A stretch of 6,412 bases of DNA from Pseudomonadota bacterium (GCA_023422555.1 JAFAGQ010000010.1:1-6412), one strand, 5' to 3'; shown: positions 1 through 5,610, counted from the first letter of the stretch. Numbers and translations: made by a program. The notes: a model not told the origin generated them from the letters alone.

Positions 1-5
1 TTCAT
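1..5 (-). CDS. Start of a divergent gene, truncated by the window edge
   Basis: On the minus strand an ATG (positions 5 to 3) is preceded by AGGAG (complement of 11-15) with a 5-base gap, a near-ideal ribosome binding site. Only the start codon and two further bases lie inside the window, so the product cannot be named. If real, the gene is divergent from the GntR regulator. They would share a roughly 97-base intergenic region containing the candidate operator at 66-77, the usual layout for a regulator and its target. The call rests on the SD-ATG pair alone. Confidence 0.5.
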
Positions 6-57
6 CCTGTCTCCTATACACTGTGTTTGCGAATGTATGTTTTTGATGTAAGCTAAC

Positions 58-63
58 TATAAC
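58..63 (+). promoter_or_regulatory. Candidate -10 box for the GntR gene
   Basis: TATAAC resembles the sigma-70 -10 element (five of six bases of TATAAT). No convincing -35 box sits 16-18 bases upstream; TATGTT at 36-41 (16-base spacer) is the best and is weak. If transcription starts about 7 bases downstream, the start point would fall inside the palindrome at 66-77, which suits autorepression. Confidence 0.3.
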
Positions 64-65
64 AA

Positions 66-77
66 CTGTGATCACAG
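66..77. promoter_or_regulatory. Candidate GntR operator, perfect 12-bp palindrome CTGTGATCACAG
   Basis: CTGTGATCACAG is a perfect palindrome centred about 31 bases upstream of the GntR start codon. Its 11-base core TGTGATCACAG recurs between the SDR and arginase genes. Dimeric GntR/FCD regulators are known to bind short palindromes of about this size, often at their own promoter. The position just downstream of a possible -10 box fits repression by blocking initiation. Assigning the site to the adjacent regulator is an inference from recurrence and position. Confidence 0.6.
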
Positions 78-102
78 AAGAAACCTTGGTAATTACCCGA
101 AT

Positions 103-984
103 ATGAAAAACAAATCGCAGGCCACGACCAGCCGCCAGACACTGAGCGCAACGACGCTTGCGCAGATCAAGCAGATGCTGTGGAGCGGTCAGGTAATGCC
201 GGGGGAACAGCTCTCGATACGCAAAACGGCAGAGGCGCTGGGCGTGAGCATGATGCCTGTCCGGGACGCGTTTTCCCGACTGGTGGCCGATCATGCGCTT
301 GAGCTCACGCCGAATCGTTCTGTGCGGGTGCCGGTGCTCAGCCTGGATACATTTTCGGAAATTACGCGGATCCGCTACGAAATCGAAGGGATGGCGGTAG
401 CCGAGGCATCACGGCATGCCTCTGAGGAATTGGTGTCAGAACTGACGCGGATGAATGAAAGCCTGTCAGATGAGATGGGTCGACCGCAAGCCAATACCTC
501 AAAGCTGGTGAGTCTGAATCAGCAGATTCATTTTGCGGTTTACGCAGAATCGGGCATGCCTGTTCTTTTTCGGCTGATTGAGAGCTTGTGGTTACGTATT
601 GGCCCCATCCTGAATTATGATCTGCGCCAGGGATCTCCGCGTACGCGTGACAAGGTGGGGGTGGTGCACCATCGGGCACTGATTGCCGCCCTTAGCCGCG
701 GAGATGCAGAAGCGGCGCGTCAGGCAGTGGTGGCGGATATTCGTGAGGCATTCGAATATATGACAACACGTATGCCCAGCCTGTTTCTGCCGCCGCAAAG
801 CGAGAATGAAGAAAAGCCGGCTCAGGCGGCGGCGACGCGCGAACCTGCAGCGCGGTCAGCGACAAGACATGAACCTTCAATCCGGGCGGTCACAACGCGA
901 AAATCTGCAACTCGTAAATCTGTGTCTGGCAAGTCCGCTTCCGGCAAACCCTCAGCGCAGCAAGAGCAGATCGCAGAAAAATAA
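103..984 (+). CDS. GntR family transcriptional regulator, FCD (FadR-like) type, with basic C-terminal tail
   Basis: Predicted cytoplasmic DNA-binding repressor or activator of 293 residues. Residues about 15-78 form the GntR winged helix-turn-helix: an LSIRKTAEALGVS recognition region (38-49), then PVRDAFSRL and a wing ending VRVPV. Residues about 82-220 are the all-helical FCD ligand domain. Its usual Asp and three His metal-binding positions appear here as Asn139, His143, His190 and Asp212, so two of four are changed and the metal site may be altered or lost. FCD regulators usually end near 220-240 residues. This one continues with about 60 Ala/Ser/Arg/Lys-rich residues (233-293) carrying loose TRKS/GKS repeats, probably disordered. 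The ATG lacks a good Shine-Dalgarno, but starting here retains the whole DNA-binding domain. FCD proteins commonly sense organic acids or sugar acids; the ligand here is unknown. Likely targets are itself, the divergent left-edge gene and the SDR, through TGTGATCACA sites. Confidence 0.9.
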   Translation: MKNKSQATTSRQTLSATTLAQIKQMLWSGQVMPGEQLSIRKTAEALGVSMMPVRDAFSRLVADHALELTPNRSVRVPVLSLDTFSEITRIRYEIEGMAVAEASRHASEELVSELTRMNESLSDEMGRPQANTSKLVSLNQQIHFAVYAESGMPVLFRLIESLWLRIGPILNYDLRQGSPRTRDKVGVVHHRALIAALSRGDAEAARQAVVADIREAFEYMTTRMPSLFLPPQSENEEKPAQAAATREPAARSATRHEPSIRAVTTRKSATRKSVSGKSASGKPSAQQEQIAEK

Positions 985-1188
985 GATAGCGACACGGAGC
1001 GCAAAGAATAGGGAATCCCGAACCCGTCAGGAGTGATGGTGTGCGTGGTCGAGGCAGGTGAATGTTGGCTGGTTACACGCCGCCGGATATCCAGGCAGAC
1101 ATGACGGCAGTTTGAATGAAGGTCTGTGCCGGAAGGGCACGGTTAGGATAGAGATCGCGGCCGGTTCCGGCGAGGGTGGCGATGAGGT

Positions 1189-1218
1189 GGCGAGGCCGTT
1201 GCCCCGCCTTTCCTTCGG
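1189..1218 (+). terminator. Weak candidate terminator between convergent GntR and SDR genes
   Basis: GGCGAGGC (1189-1196) and GCCCCGCC (1201-1208) form an 8-position stem with one A/C mismatch and a CGTT loop. It is followed by TTTCCTT, a poor but T-rich tail. It lies about 200 bases after the GntR stop and just beyond the 3' end of the SDR. The rest of 985-1223 shows no supportable gene; reading frames there have no SD and no recognisable protein. Confidence 0.3.
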
Positions 1219-1223
1219 TATGC

Positions 1224-1994
1224 TTAGTGGATTTTTTCGGTGTGACCATCCACAGCCAGTGCCTGGCCCGAGATATTCAGCGCCAGGTCGCTGCACACGA
1301 ACAGAATCTGGTTGGCGATATCATCGGCCGTGACCATGGTATGCAATGCAGACTGCGACTTATAGCTCTCTTCCACTTCCGCATGGGGTTTGCCCAGCAT
1401 TTTTGCCTTTGCACCAATGACCTGCTGAATGCGTGGCCCGTCCACTGCGCCGGGGCAGATGGCGTTGACGCGAATGCCGTCAGAACCCAGTTCATTGGCC
1501 AGTGAGCGGGTAAAGCCGATAACTGCCCATTTTGAAGACGAATAGGGGGTGCGACCCGCAAAACCCAGGCGTCCGGCTGCCGAAGACAGATTGACGATGG
1601 CCGGGTGCGTACCTTTGCGCAGATGCGGCAGCGCGTATTTGACACAGAGGAACTGGCCTGTGATATTGATGCGCAGCGTATTCTCCCATTCGGCCAGCGT
1701 AATGTTTTCCACCGGGCCGGTAGGTCCTGCAATCCCCGCGTTGTTGATCAGAATATCCAGGCCGCCCAGGGCCTTCACCGCTTCATCCACCGTGCGAATG
1801 ACATCCTGTTCATTGCCCGCATCCGCCGTGATGGCGTGCACCTGCGGAAGCTCAGACTTAAGCGTCTTCAGTGCGGCCTCGTTGATGTCAGTGACGAACA
1901 CCGAAGCGCCGGCCTTCACAAACGTATGTGCCGTGGCCAGCCCGATGCCGCTGCCGCCCGCTGTAATCAGTACCCGCCGTCCCTTTAAATCCAT
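1224..1994 (-). CDS. Short-chain dehydrogenase/reductase (SDR), classical type, likely NAD-dependent
   Basis: Predicted soluble NAD(P)-dependent oxidoreductase of 256 residues, the usual classical SDR length. The Rossmann glycine motif is TAGGSGIG (11-18, Ala in place of the first Gly). Asp36 ends the second beta strand and favours NAD over NADP. The NNAG motif is at 84-87. The catalytic set is Asn110, Ser138, Tyr151 and Lys155 (YSSSK), followed by PG at 181-182 and SGQALAVDG near the C-terminus. The reading frame is open for 26 more codons upstream. ATG at 1994 is chosen because AAGGAG (complement of 2001-2006) sits 6 bases before it and because the SDR fold begins at once. Annotation pipelines would often label it 3-oxoacyl-ACP reductase, but the substrate cannot be read from sequence; an alcohol, sugar acid or ring diol are all possible. 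It converges with the GntR gene and has a TGTGATCACA site beside its promoter, so regulation by that protein is likely. Confidence 0.92.
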   Translation of the reverse strand: MDLKGRRVLITAGGSGIGLATAHTFVKAGASVFVTDINEAALKTLKSELPQVHAITADAGNEQDVIRTVDEAVKALGGLDILINNAGIAGPTGPVENITLAEWENTLRINITGQFLCVKYALPHLRKGTHPAIVNLSSAAGRLGFAGRTPYSSSKWAVIGFTRSLANELGSDGIRVNAICPGAVDGPRIQQVIGAKAKMLGKPHAEVEESYKSQSALHTMVTADDIANQILFVCSDLALNISGQALAVDGHTEKIH

Positions 1995-2058
1995 GAGTGT
2001 CTCCTTGTGATAATGGCTGATCTTTGAATGATCATGATGTACCTGAATAATGACGACT

Positions 2059-2087
2059 ATCATAACTGGCACGAAGAAAAGTTTAAA
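2059..2087 (-). promoter_or_regulatory. Candidate sigma-70 promoter of the SDR gene
   Basis: On the minus strand, TTTAAA (complement of 2082-2087) and TATGAT (complement of 2059-2064) are separated by exactly 17 bases, about 65 bases before the SDR start codon. The -10 box is good and the -35 box is mediocre. The palindrome at 2089-2098 abuts the upstream side of the -35 box. Confidence 0.45.
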
Positions 2088-2088
2088 G

Positions 2089-2098
2089 TGTGATCACA
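2089..2098. promoter_or_regulatory. Second candidate operator, palindrome TGTGATCACA
   Basis: This perfect 10-bp palindrome, followed by G, shares TGTGATCACAG with the site at 66-77. It lies in the divergent SDR-arginase intergenic region, directly upstream of the proposed SDR -35 box and about 130 bases before the arginase start. It may control the SDR, the arginase unit, or both. It lacks the 6-base spacer of a CRP site (TGTGA-N6-TCACA), so CRP is unlikely. Confidence 0.6.
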
Positions 2099-2198
2099 GA
2101 TGTCATGTGAAATATATTTTTGTCTACAGAGGAGCCGGGCGGCGGGTGGTGCAAGGCAGGGCGTACTTTTGCGCATGGTGTGGGTGACTTTAAGCGGG

Positions 2199-2204
2199 TA
2201 CAAT
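2199..2204 (+). promoter_or_regulatory. Candidate -10 box of the arginase gene
   Basis: TACAAT is a good -10 hexamer 25 bases before the GTG start, but no recognisable -35 box lies at the right distance. An alternative -10, TATATT at 2113-2118, would place the palindrome at 2089-2098 over its -35 region and put arginase under the same operator. The sequence alone does not decide between them. Confidence 0.3.
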
Positions 2205-2215
2205 ATGGGTCTATC

Positions 2216-2220
2216 AGGAG
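2216..2220 (+). promoter_or_regulatory. Ribosome binding site fixing the GTG start of arginase
   Basis: AGGAG ends 9 bases before GTG at 2230. No in-frame ATG lies nearby upstream, and the next in-frame ATG falls inside the conserved SMGPEAIR motif, so this SD decides the start. Confidence 0.75.
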
Positions 2221-2229
2221 AATCAGAAA

Positions 2230-3180
2230 GTGCAGGATCTACGCAAGCAAGTCAGTCTTATCGGCGTTCCGACCGATGTCGGAGCCGGTCATCGCGGCGC
2301 CAGCATGGGGCCCGAAGCCATTCGGGTGGCAGGCATTACCCAGACGCTGGAACGTCTGGGTATCAACGTGCGTGACTGCGGCAATCTGAACGGGCCGCCT
2401 AATCCCTGGCAACCACCAGAAGGCGGCTACCGTCATCTGGAACAGGTCATTGCCTGGAATCAGCTTTTGCACGATGCCTATTATGCAGAACTGGTTGATG
2501 GCCGGTTTCCCATTATGCTTGGCGGAGATCACTGCCTGGGAGTCGGTTCCATCTCTGCCGTTTCGCGTTATTGTCGCGAGCACGGACGCAAGCTGCGGGT
2601 ATTGTGGCTTGATGCACATACAGATTTCAATACGGCAGACCTGACACCCAGTGGCAATATTCATGGCATGCCGGTGGCCTGCCTTTTTGGTTACGGGCCT
2701 CGCGAGCTGGTAGAAATTGCCGGTCAGGTGCCGGCGCTGGCTGCTGATATGGTGCGCCAGATCGGCATCCGCAGCGTAGATGAAGGTGAGAAGAAATTCA
2801 TTCACGAACAGGGCATAGAAGTCTACGATATGCGCTTCATCGACGAGCACGGTATGCGTCACACCATGGAGCGTGCCCTGCACGGTCTGGATGAAAACAC
2901 CCATCTGCATGTCAGTTTCGATGTAGATTTTCTGGATCCCGAAATCGCGCCGGGCGTTGGTACCACGGTGCGTGGCGGTCCCAACTATCGTGAAGCACAG
3001 CTGTGCATGGAAATGATCGCCGATACGGAATGCATGGCATCACTGGACATTGTGGAACTGAATCCGGCGCTTGACGTGCGCAATCAGACCGCCGAAGTGG
3101 CACTGGATCTGGTGCGCAGCCTCTTTGGTCAAAGCACATTGGTGCGCGTCAGGAATCGAATGGGTTCGGGCAGAGAGTAA
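2230..3180 (+). CDS. rocF: Arginase (L-arginine to L-ornithine and urea)
   Basis: Cytoplasmic Mn2+-dependent arginase of 316 residues, normal for the family. The N-terminal signature GVPTDVGAGHRGASMGPEAIR (residues 12-32) is typical of true arginases. The binuclear manganese ligands are visible: His101 (GGDH), Asp128, His130 and Asp132 (DAHTD), Asp231 and Asp233 (DVD). Substrate-site residues Asn134, Ser141 and His145 (SGNIHG), Asp184 and Glu187, and Glu276 are also present. The SGN-HG loop and the SMGPEAIR motif favour arginase over agmatinase, formiminoglutamase or guanidinobutyrase. The start is GTG with AGGAG 9 bases upstream. The TAA stop overlaps the ATG of the next gene (TAATG), so the two are probably co-translated. 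No ornithine aminotransferase, ornithine decarboxylase or arginine permease lies next to it in this window. Ornithine would feed glutamate or proline synthesis, or putrescine. The symbol rocF is by family; arg is also used. Confidence 0.95.
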   Translation: MQDLRKQVSLIGVPTDVGAGHRGASMGPEAIRVAGITQTLERLGINVRDCGNLNGPPNPWQPPEGGYRHLEQVIAWNQLLHDAYYAELVDGRFPIMLGGDHCLGVGSISAVSRYCREHGRKLRVLWLDAHTDFNTADLTPSGNIHGMPVACLFGYGPRELVEIAGQVPALAADMVRQIGIRSVDEGEKKFIHEQGIEVYDMRFIDEHGMRHTMERALHGLDENTHLHVSFDVDFLDPEIAPGVGTTVRGGPNYREAQLCMEMIADTECMASLDIVELNPALDVRNQTAEVALDLVRSLFGQSTLVRVRNRMGSGRE

Positions 3181-3656
3181 TGCAACAAACAAAAAGCAAT
3201 ATCGCAGGAGAAAAGAACAAGACCGTTCTGGAAAGATTCCTGCACGCCCTTGTTTTTGAGGTGCTGGCGATTGGTCTGTCTGCGCCCCTTGCCGCCGTTT
3301 TGTCGGGGCATTCCATGATGGACATGGGCGTTGTGACCGTGGTCATCGCAGTCATGGCGCTGATCTGGAATATGATTTACAACGCCGGCTTCGACCGTTT
3401 TCTTCGCGCAACCGGGAAGCGCAAGACACTTGTCATGCGTATCTGGCACACCTTCGGGTTCGAACTGGGTCTGCTGTTCATGGCCATCCCGTTTGTGATG
3501 TGGTGGCTCAGCATCGGCTTGTGGGAAGCGCTGGCGCTGGATATCGGTCTTATCCTGTTCTATGTGCCTTACGCCTACATCTACAATCTGGTCTACGACC
3601 TGCTGCGCAGTCGATACTGGGGGCGGGTCGTTCCGGAGTGCCAGGGCCAGGGCTAG
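3180..3656 (+). CDS. PACE family efflux protein (two BTP domains, AceI-like)
   Basis: Inner-membrane protein of 158 residues with four predicted helices (about 20-40, 48-67, 86-105, 112-137), arranged as two tandem bacterial-transmembrane-pair repeats. All four family motifs are visible: RFLHALVFE (19-27, with the membrane acidic residue Glu27 that couples proton movement in AceI), WNMIYNAGFD, RIWHTFGFE, and YAYIYNLVYD. PACE proteins are proton-driven exporters. Acinetobacter AceI exports chlorhexidine, and short diamines such as cadaverine and putrescine are thought to be natural substrates. The start overlaps the arginase stop in TAATG, with only a weak AGAG upstream, so translation probably depends on ribosomes finishing arginase. 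The N-terminal 18 residues are hydrophilic and somewhat longer than usual. The substrate here is not proven; polyamine export is inferred from the neighbour. Confidence 0.9.
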   Translation: MQQTKSNIAGEKNKTVLERFLHALVFEVLAIGLSAPLAAVLSGHSMMDMGVVTVVIAVMALIWNMIYNAGFDRFLRATGKRKTLVMRIWHTFGFELGLLFMAIPFVMWWLSIGLWEALALDIGLILFYVPYAYIYNLVYDLLRSRYWGRVVPECQGQG

Positions 3657-3719
3657 AACTATAGGGGTAGGGCGCACTGCGCGATGTTATCTGTTCCCCC
3701 TTCTATTTGTCGTGTCTAA

Positions 3720-3741
3720 CTCCCTCGCAGCAGCGGGGGAG
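3720..3741. terminator. Hairpin between the convergent PACE and tag genes, possible terminator
   Basis: CTCCCTCGC (3720-3728) pairs with GCGGGGGAG (3733-3741) in a 9-bp stem with one wobble pair and an AGCA loop. Neither strand carries a T-run right after it, so intrinsic termination is uncertain. It is the only strong stem in the 154-base gap 3657-3810, which otherwise shows no gene. Confidence 0.3.
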
Positions 3742-3810
3742 CACAGAAGACGGGGCGATCTCGAATTTTAAAGTCGTTTGTTGAGCTCTATTCCCTTTTT
3801 GTTGCCCGTT

Positions 3811-4377
3811 CTATTTCCCGTTCTGTTTTCCTTTTTGTTTCCATGAAGCGCCGGCTTTCAGCGCTTTTTTGAAGACCGGGCAGCCTTCATCATGGGCACC
3901 GGCCAAGTAGCCGGTACTCATCAGAAACTCGCCAACAATTTCTCCGCCGGTAAATTTGAAGGTCTTGCGAAACAGCTTTACCCATTCCTCTTTGCTGCGC
4001 GGATGGTTCAGCTCTATCCATGCCTTGAATGAGCCGTGTTCCTTTTGCAGTTGCTGTACAACCTGAGCGTTATGTATCGCCGCATTGATCTTGAGCCTGT
4101 TGCGAATAATGCCCGCGTCATTCAATAGTCGTTCCCTGTCTGCATCGGTGTATGCCGCAACCGTATCAATATCAAAGTTGTCATAGGCGCGCAGAAAATT
4201 CTCTTCCTTGTTCAGAATGGTGGACCAGGACAGTCCGGCCTGATTGATCTCAAGGATCAGGCGGCCAAAGAGTTCATTATCATCGGATACCGGAAACCCA
4301 TAGCGCTCATCGTGATAGGATTTGTGCGCATTCGACTTGTCTTTGGGCAGTTGCGCAACGAAGATACAGTAACTCAT
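3811..4377 (-). CDS. tag: DNA-3-methyladenine glycosylase I (Tag family)
   Basis: Base-excision repair enzyme of 188 residues (E. coli Tag has 187) that removes 3-methyladenine from alkylated DNA. Visible features are YHDERYGFP (21-29), the QAGLSW block (46-51) with Glu43 matching the base-recognising Glu38 of E. coli Tag, GIIRNRLKI, and a C-terminal GAHDEGC. The zinc-snap ligands are all present: Cys4, His22, His162 and Cys166. The frame stays open 42 codons further upstream, but ATG at 4377 is chosen because it puts the zinc Cys at position 4 and gives the family length; a weak GGAA lies 6 bases before it. A Trp of the E. coli YHDNEWG motif is Tyr here. The C-terminus ends in a Lys/Gln/Gly-rich tail (about ten residues) that could be added onto the fold. 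It is a single gene, convergent with the PACE gene and divergent from the EamA gene. Confidence 0.93.
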   Translation of the reverse strand: MSYCIFVAQLPKDKSNAHKSYHDERYGFPVSDDNELFGRLILEINQAGLSWSTILNKEENFLRAYDNFDIDTVAAYTDADRERLLNDAGIIRNRLKINAAIHNAQVVQQLQKEHGSFKAWIELNHPRSKEEWVKLFRKTFKFTGGEIVGEFLMSTGYLAGAHDEGCPVFKKALKAGASWKQKGKQNGK

Positions 4378-4411
4378 AAGGGATTCCGGCGATGTTGGAC
4401 ACGGGTGGGGT

Positions 4412-4434
4412 CGAAGCAATTGTATTGCGCTTCG
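4412..4434. other. Imperfect hairpin in the tag upstream region
   Basis: CGAAGCAAT (4412-4420) pairs with ATT (4424-4426) and GCTTCG (4429-4434) across a TGT loop, with GC bulged out. It lies 35-57 bases upstream of the tag start codon, so it could be in the leader RNA or overlap the promoter; TACAAT on the minus strand (complement of 4419-4424) falls inside it. The function is unknown. Confidence 0.3.
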
Positions 4435-4453
4435 GCTCGAGCAAAAAAGCGCC

Positions 4454-4488
4454 TTTTGAAGTCCAGCTTGCCGTTTTTTGAAGGCCAG
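4454..4488. repeat. Short direct repeat, TTTTGAAG(T/G)CCAG, 22-base period
   Basis: TTTTGAAGTCCAG at 4454-4466 recurs as TTTTGAAGGCCAG at 4476-4488 with one mismatch. The 22-base spacing is two helical turns, so the copies could be paired protein sites, or simply a small duplication. They sit in the 259-base divergent gap between tag and the EamA gene (4378-4636), which otherwise contains no supportable gene and no clear promoter pair. Confidence 0.4.
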
Positions 4489-4636
4489 TCTGTCGAATAA
4501 CAAGCCATTGTCAGAAAAGGAATGCTGGTTCGTTCCTATTTTGCATTATCATTCTGGATTATTCCACTTCTTTTACCGTCGGCCACATTCGTGACCTGAT
4601 GCCAGCTTCCTGACCGACCCGCAACAAGATTTCCAC

Positions 4637-5554
4637 ATGAGCTCAACCAACACTTCCAGCCCTTTTGCGCTGAACCGATACGAACTTGCGCTCGTGGTGA
4701 TTACGGTCTTTTGGGGCGCCACATTTCTGATTGTGCAAAACGCGCTGGCACACAGCGGGCCGTTTCTTTTCGTTGGCATGCGCTTTGGCTGCGCCGCGCT
4801 GGCCATGATGCTTTGTTCTCTGCCCATTCTGCGCGGCCTCACCTGGCTGGAAGTTCGGGCAGGAATGCTTATCGGCGCCTGCATTTTTCTGGGCTACAGC
4901 CTGCAAACAGTAGGATTACAGACAATTGCCAGCAGCAAGTCGGCGTTTATTACCGCACTCTATGTGCCACTTGTGCCGCTGATGCAATGGCTCTTTCTGA
5001 AAAAACCACCCACGTTCATGAACTGGATTGGGGTCACCATGGCATTTTTCGGACTGGTATTGCTTGCCGATCCGTACAGCATGGAAGGCGGGGTAGGGCT
5101 GGGAGAATGGCTCACTGTTTTCAGCGCCGTGGCCATTGCGGTGGAGGTCATTCTGATCAGTCTGTTTGCGGGCAGAGTCAATCTTCGACGCGTCACCATT
5201 GTTCAACTGGCCACCGCATCGCTGCTCGCGGCCGCAATGGGTGGCGCGCTGGGCGAAAGTGCACCAGACCTGGGGTCGCCTGTCCTAGTTATCAGTATTC
5301 TGGTGCTGGGCCTGGCCAGTGCCGTTATTCAAATCACCATGAACTGGGCGCAGAATCATATTTCTGCCACACGGGCCACCGTGATTTACACCGGAGAACC
5401 GGTATGGGGCGGGGTGATCGGACGCGTCTTTGCCGACGAACGCCACTCTGCGCTGGCACTTTTCGGTGCGGTACTGATTATTGCGAGTGTGATAGTCAGC
5501 GAAGTGAAACTGCGCGTGCGCCGCCGTCCGGGAGCGGCGGAAACGAAAAACTGA
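4637..5554 (+). CDS. EamA/DMT superfamily permease (ten membrane helices)
   Basis: Inner-membrane transporter of 305 residues, the usual length for ten-helix drug/metabolite transporters. Hydrophobic segments lie at about 15-35, 43-62, 73-91, 99-120, 128-145, 156-177, 187-203, 215-235, 246-264 and 270-288, forming two EamA repeats. Repeat 1 has the FWGATFLIVQNAL opening and the LQTIASSKSAFITALYVPLVP segment. Repeat 2 has SATRATVIYTGEPVWG, the conserved Glu-Pro helix of the family. The Arg-rich end (about 291-298) should face the cytoplasm by the positive-inside rule. Members export amino acids, metabolites or drugs; the substrate here cannot be told. The ATG at 4637 has no clear Shine-Dalgarno, but begins shortly before the first helix as expected. 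The gene is divergent from tag and convergent with the GST gene. Confidence 0.9.
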   Translation: MSSTNTSSPFALNRYELALVVITVFWGATFLIVQNALAHSGPFLFVGMRFGCAALAMMLCSLPILRGLTWLEVRAGMLIGACIFLGYSLQTVGLQTIASSKSAFITALYVPLVPLMQWLFLKKPPTFMNWIGVTMAFFGLVLLADPYSMEGGVGLGEWLTVFSAVAIAVEVILISLFAGRVNLRRVTIVQLATASLLAAAMGGALGESAPDLGSPVLVISILVLGLASAVIQITMNWAQNHISATRATVIYTGEPVWGGVIGRVFADERHSALALFGAVLIIASVIVSEVKLRVRRRPGAAETKN

Positions 5555-5587
5555 ATACGAAACACTGAAACGGCCTGACGGACTGAC

Positions 5588-5610
5588 GTTCTCGGCACGC
5601 CGCGCAGAAC
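5588..5610. other. Imperfect hairpin between convergent EamA and GST genes
   Basis: GTTCT-CGG (5588-5595) pairs with CCG and AGAAC (5600-5610) around a CACG loop, with CGC bulged. There is no T-run on either side. It may help terminate both converging transcripts but is weak. The whole gap is 84 bases (5555-5638) and contains nothing else of note. Confidence 0.2.

Noticed and set aside
806..1036. Arg/Gln-rich 76-residue frame overlapping the end of the GntR gene
   Set aside because: It is an out-of-frame reading of the regulator's repetitive tail, with no SD and no recognisable domain.
1058..1333. 91-residue plus-strand frame overlapping the end of the SDR gene
   Set aside because: It has no SD, looks like no known protein and runs antisense into a well-supported SDR gene.
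2028..2035. ATGATCAT palindrome between the SDR start and its proposed promoter
   Set aside because: It shares only TGATCA with the proposed operator; an 8-base palindrome is common by chance.
1995..2072. N-terminal extension of the SDR to an upstream ATG
   Set aside because: The extra 26 residues are His-rich and unlike SDRs, and would cover the strong AAGGAG site and the proposed promoter.
2089..2098. CRP/FNR-like half sites TGTGA and TCACA
   Set aside because: The half sites are contiguous, without the 6-base (CRP) or 4-base (FNR) spacer, so a GntR-type palindrome is the better reading.
2239..2910. Long 223-residue minus-strand frame inside arginase
   Set aside because: It is antisense to a gene with intact catalytic motifs, and its translation shows no domain; a codon-bias shadow.
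2230..3180. Agmatinase or formiminoglutamase instead of arginase
   Set aside because: The GHRGASMGPEAIR signature, the SGNIHG loop and the ELNPALD C-terminal block match arginase best.
3129..3677. 182-residue minus-strand frame covering the PACE gene
   Set aside because: It is His/Asp-rich, non-membrane, without known motifs, and lies antisense to a gene with all four PACE motifs.
4378..4503. N-terminal extension of Tag
   Set aside because: It would move the zinc Cys from position 4 to 46 and exceed the family length; the added residues show no domain.
5521..5540. CCGCCG/CGGCGG hairpin near the end of the EamA gene
   Set aside because: It lies within coding sequence, has an 8-base loop and no following T-run; probably a by-product of Arg/Gly/Ala codons.
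4711..5568. 285-residue plus-strand frame overlapping the EamA gene
   Set aside because: It is the shifted frame of the permease, rich in Arg, His and Gly with no membrane segments or domain.
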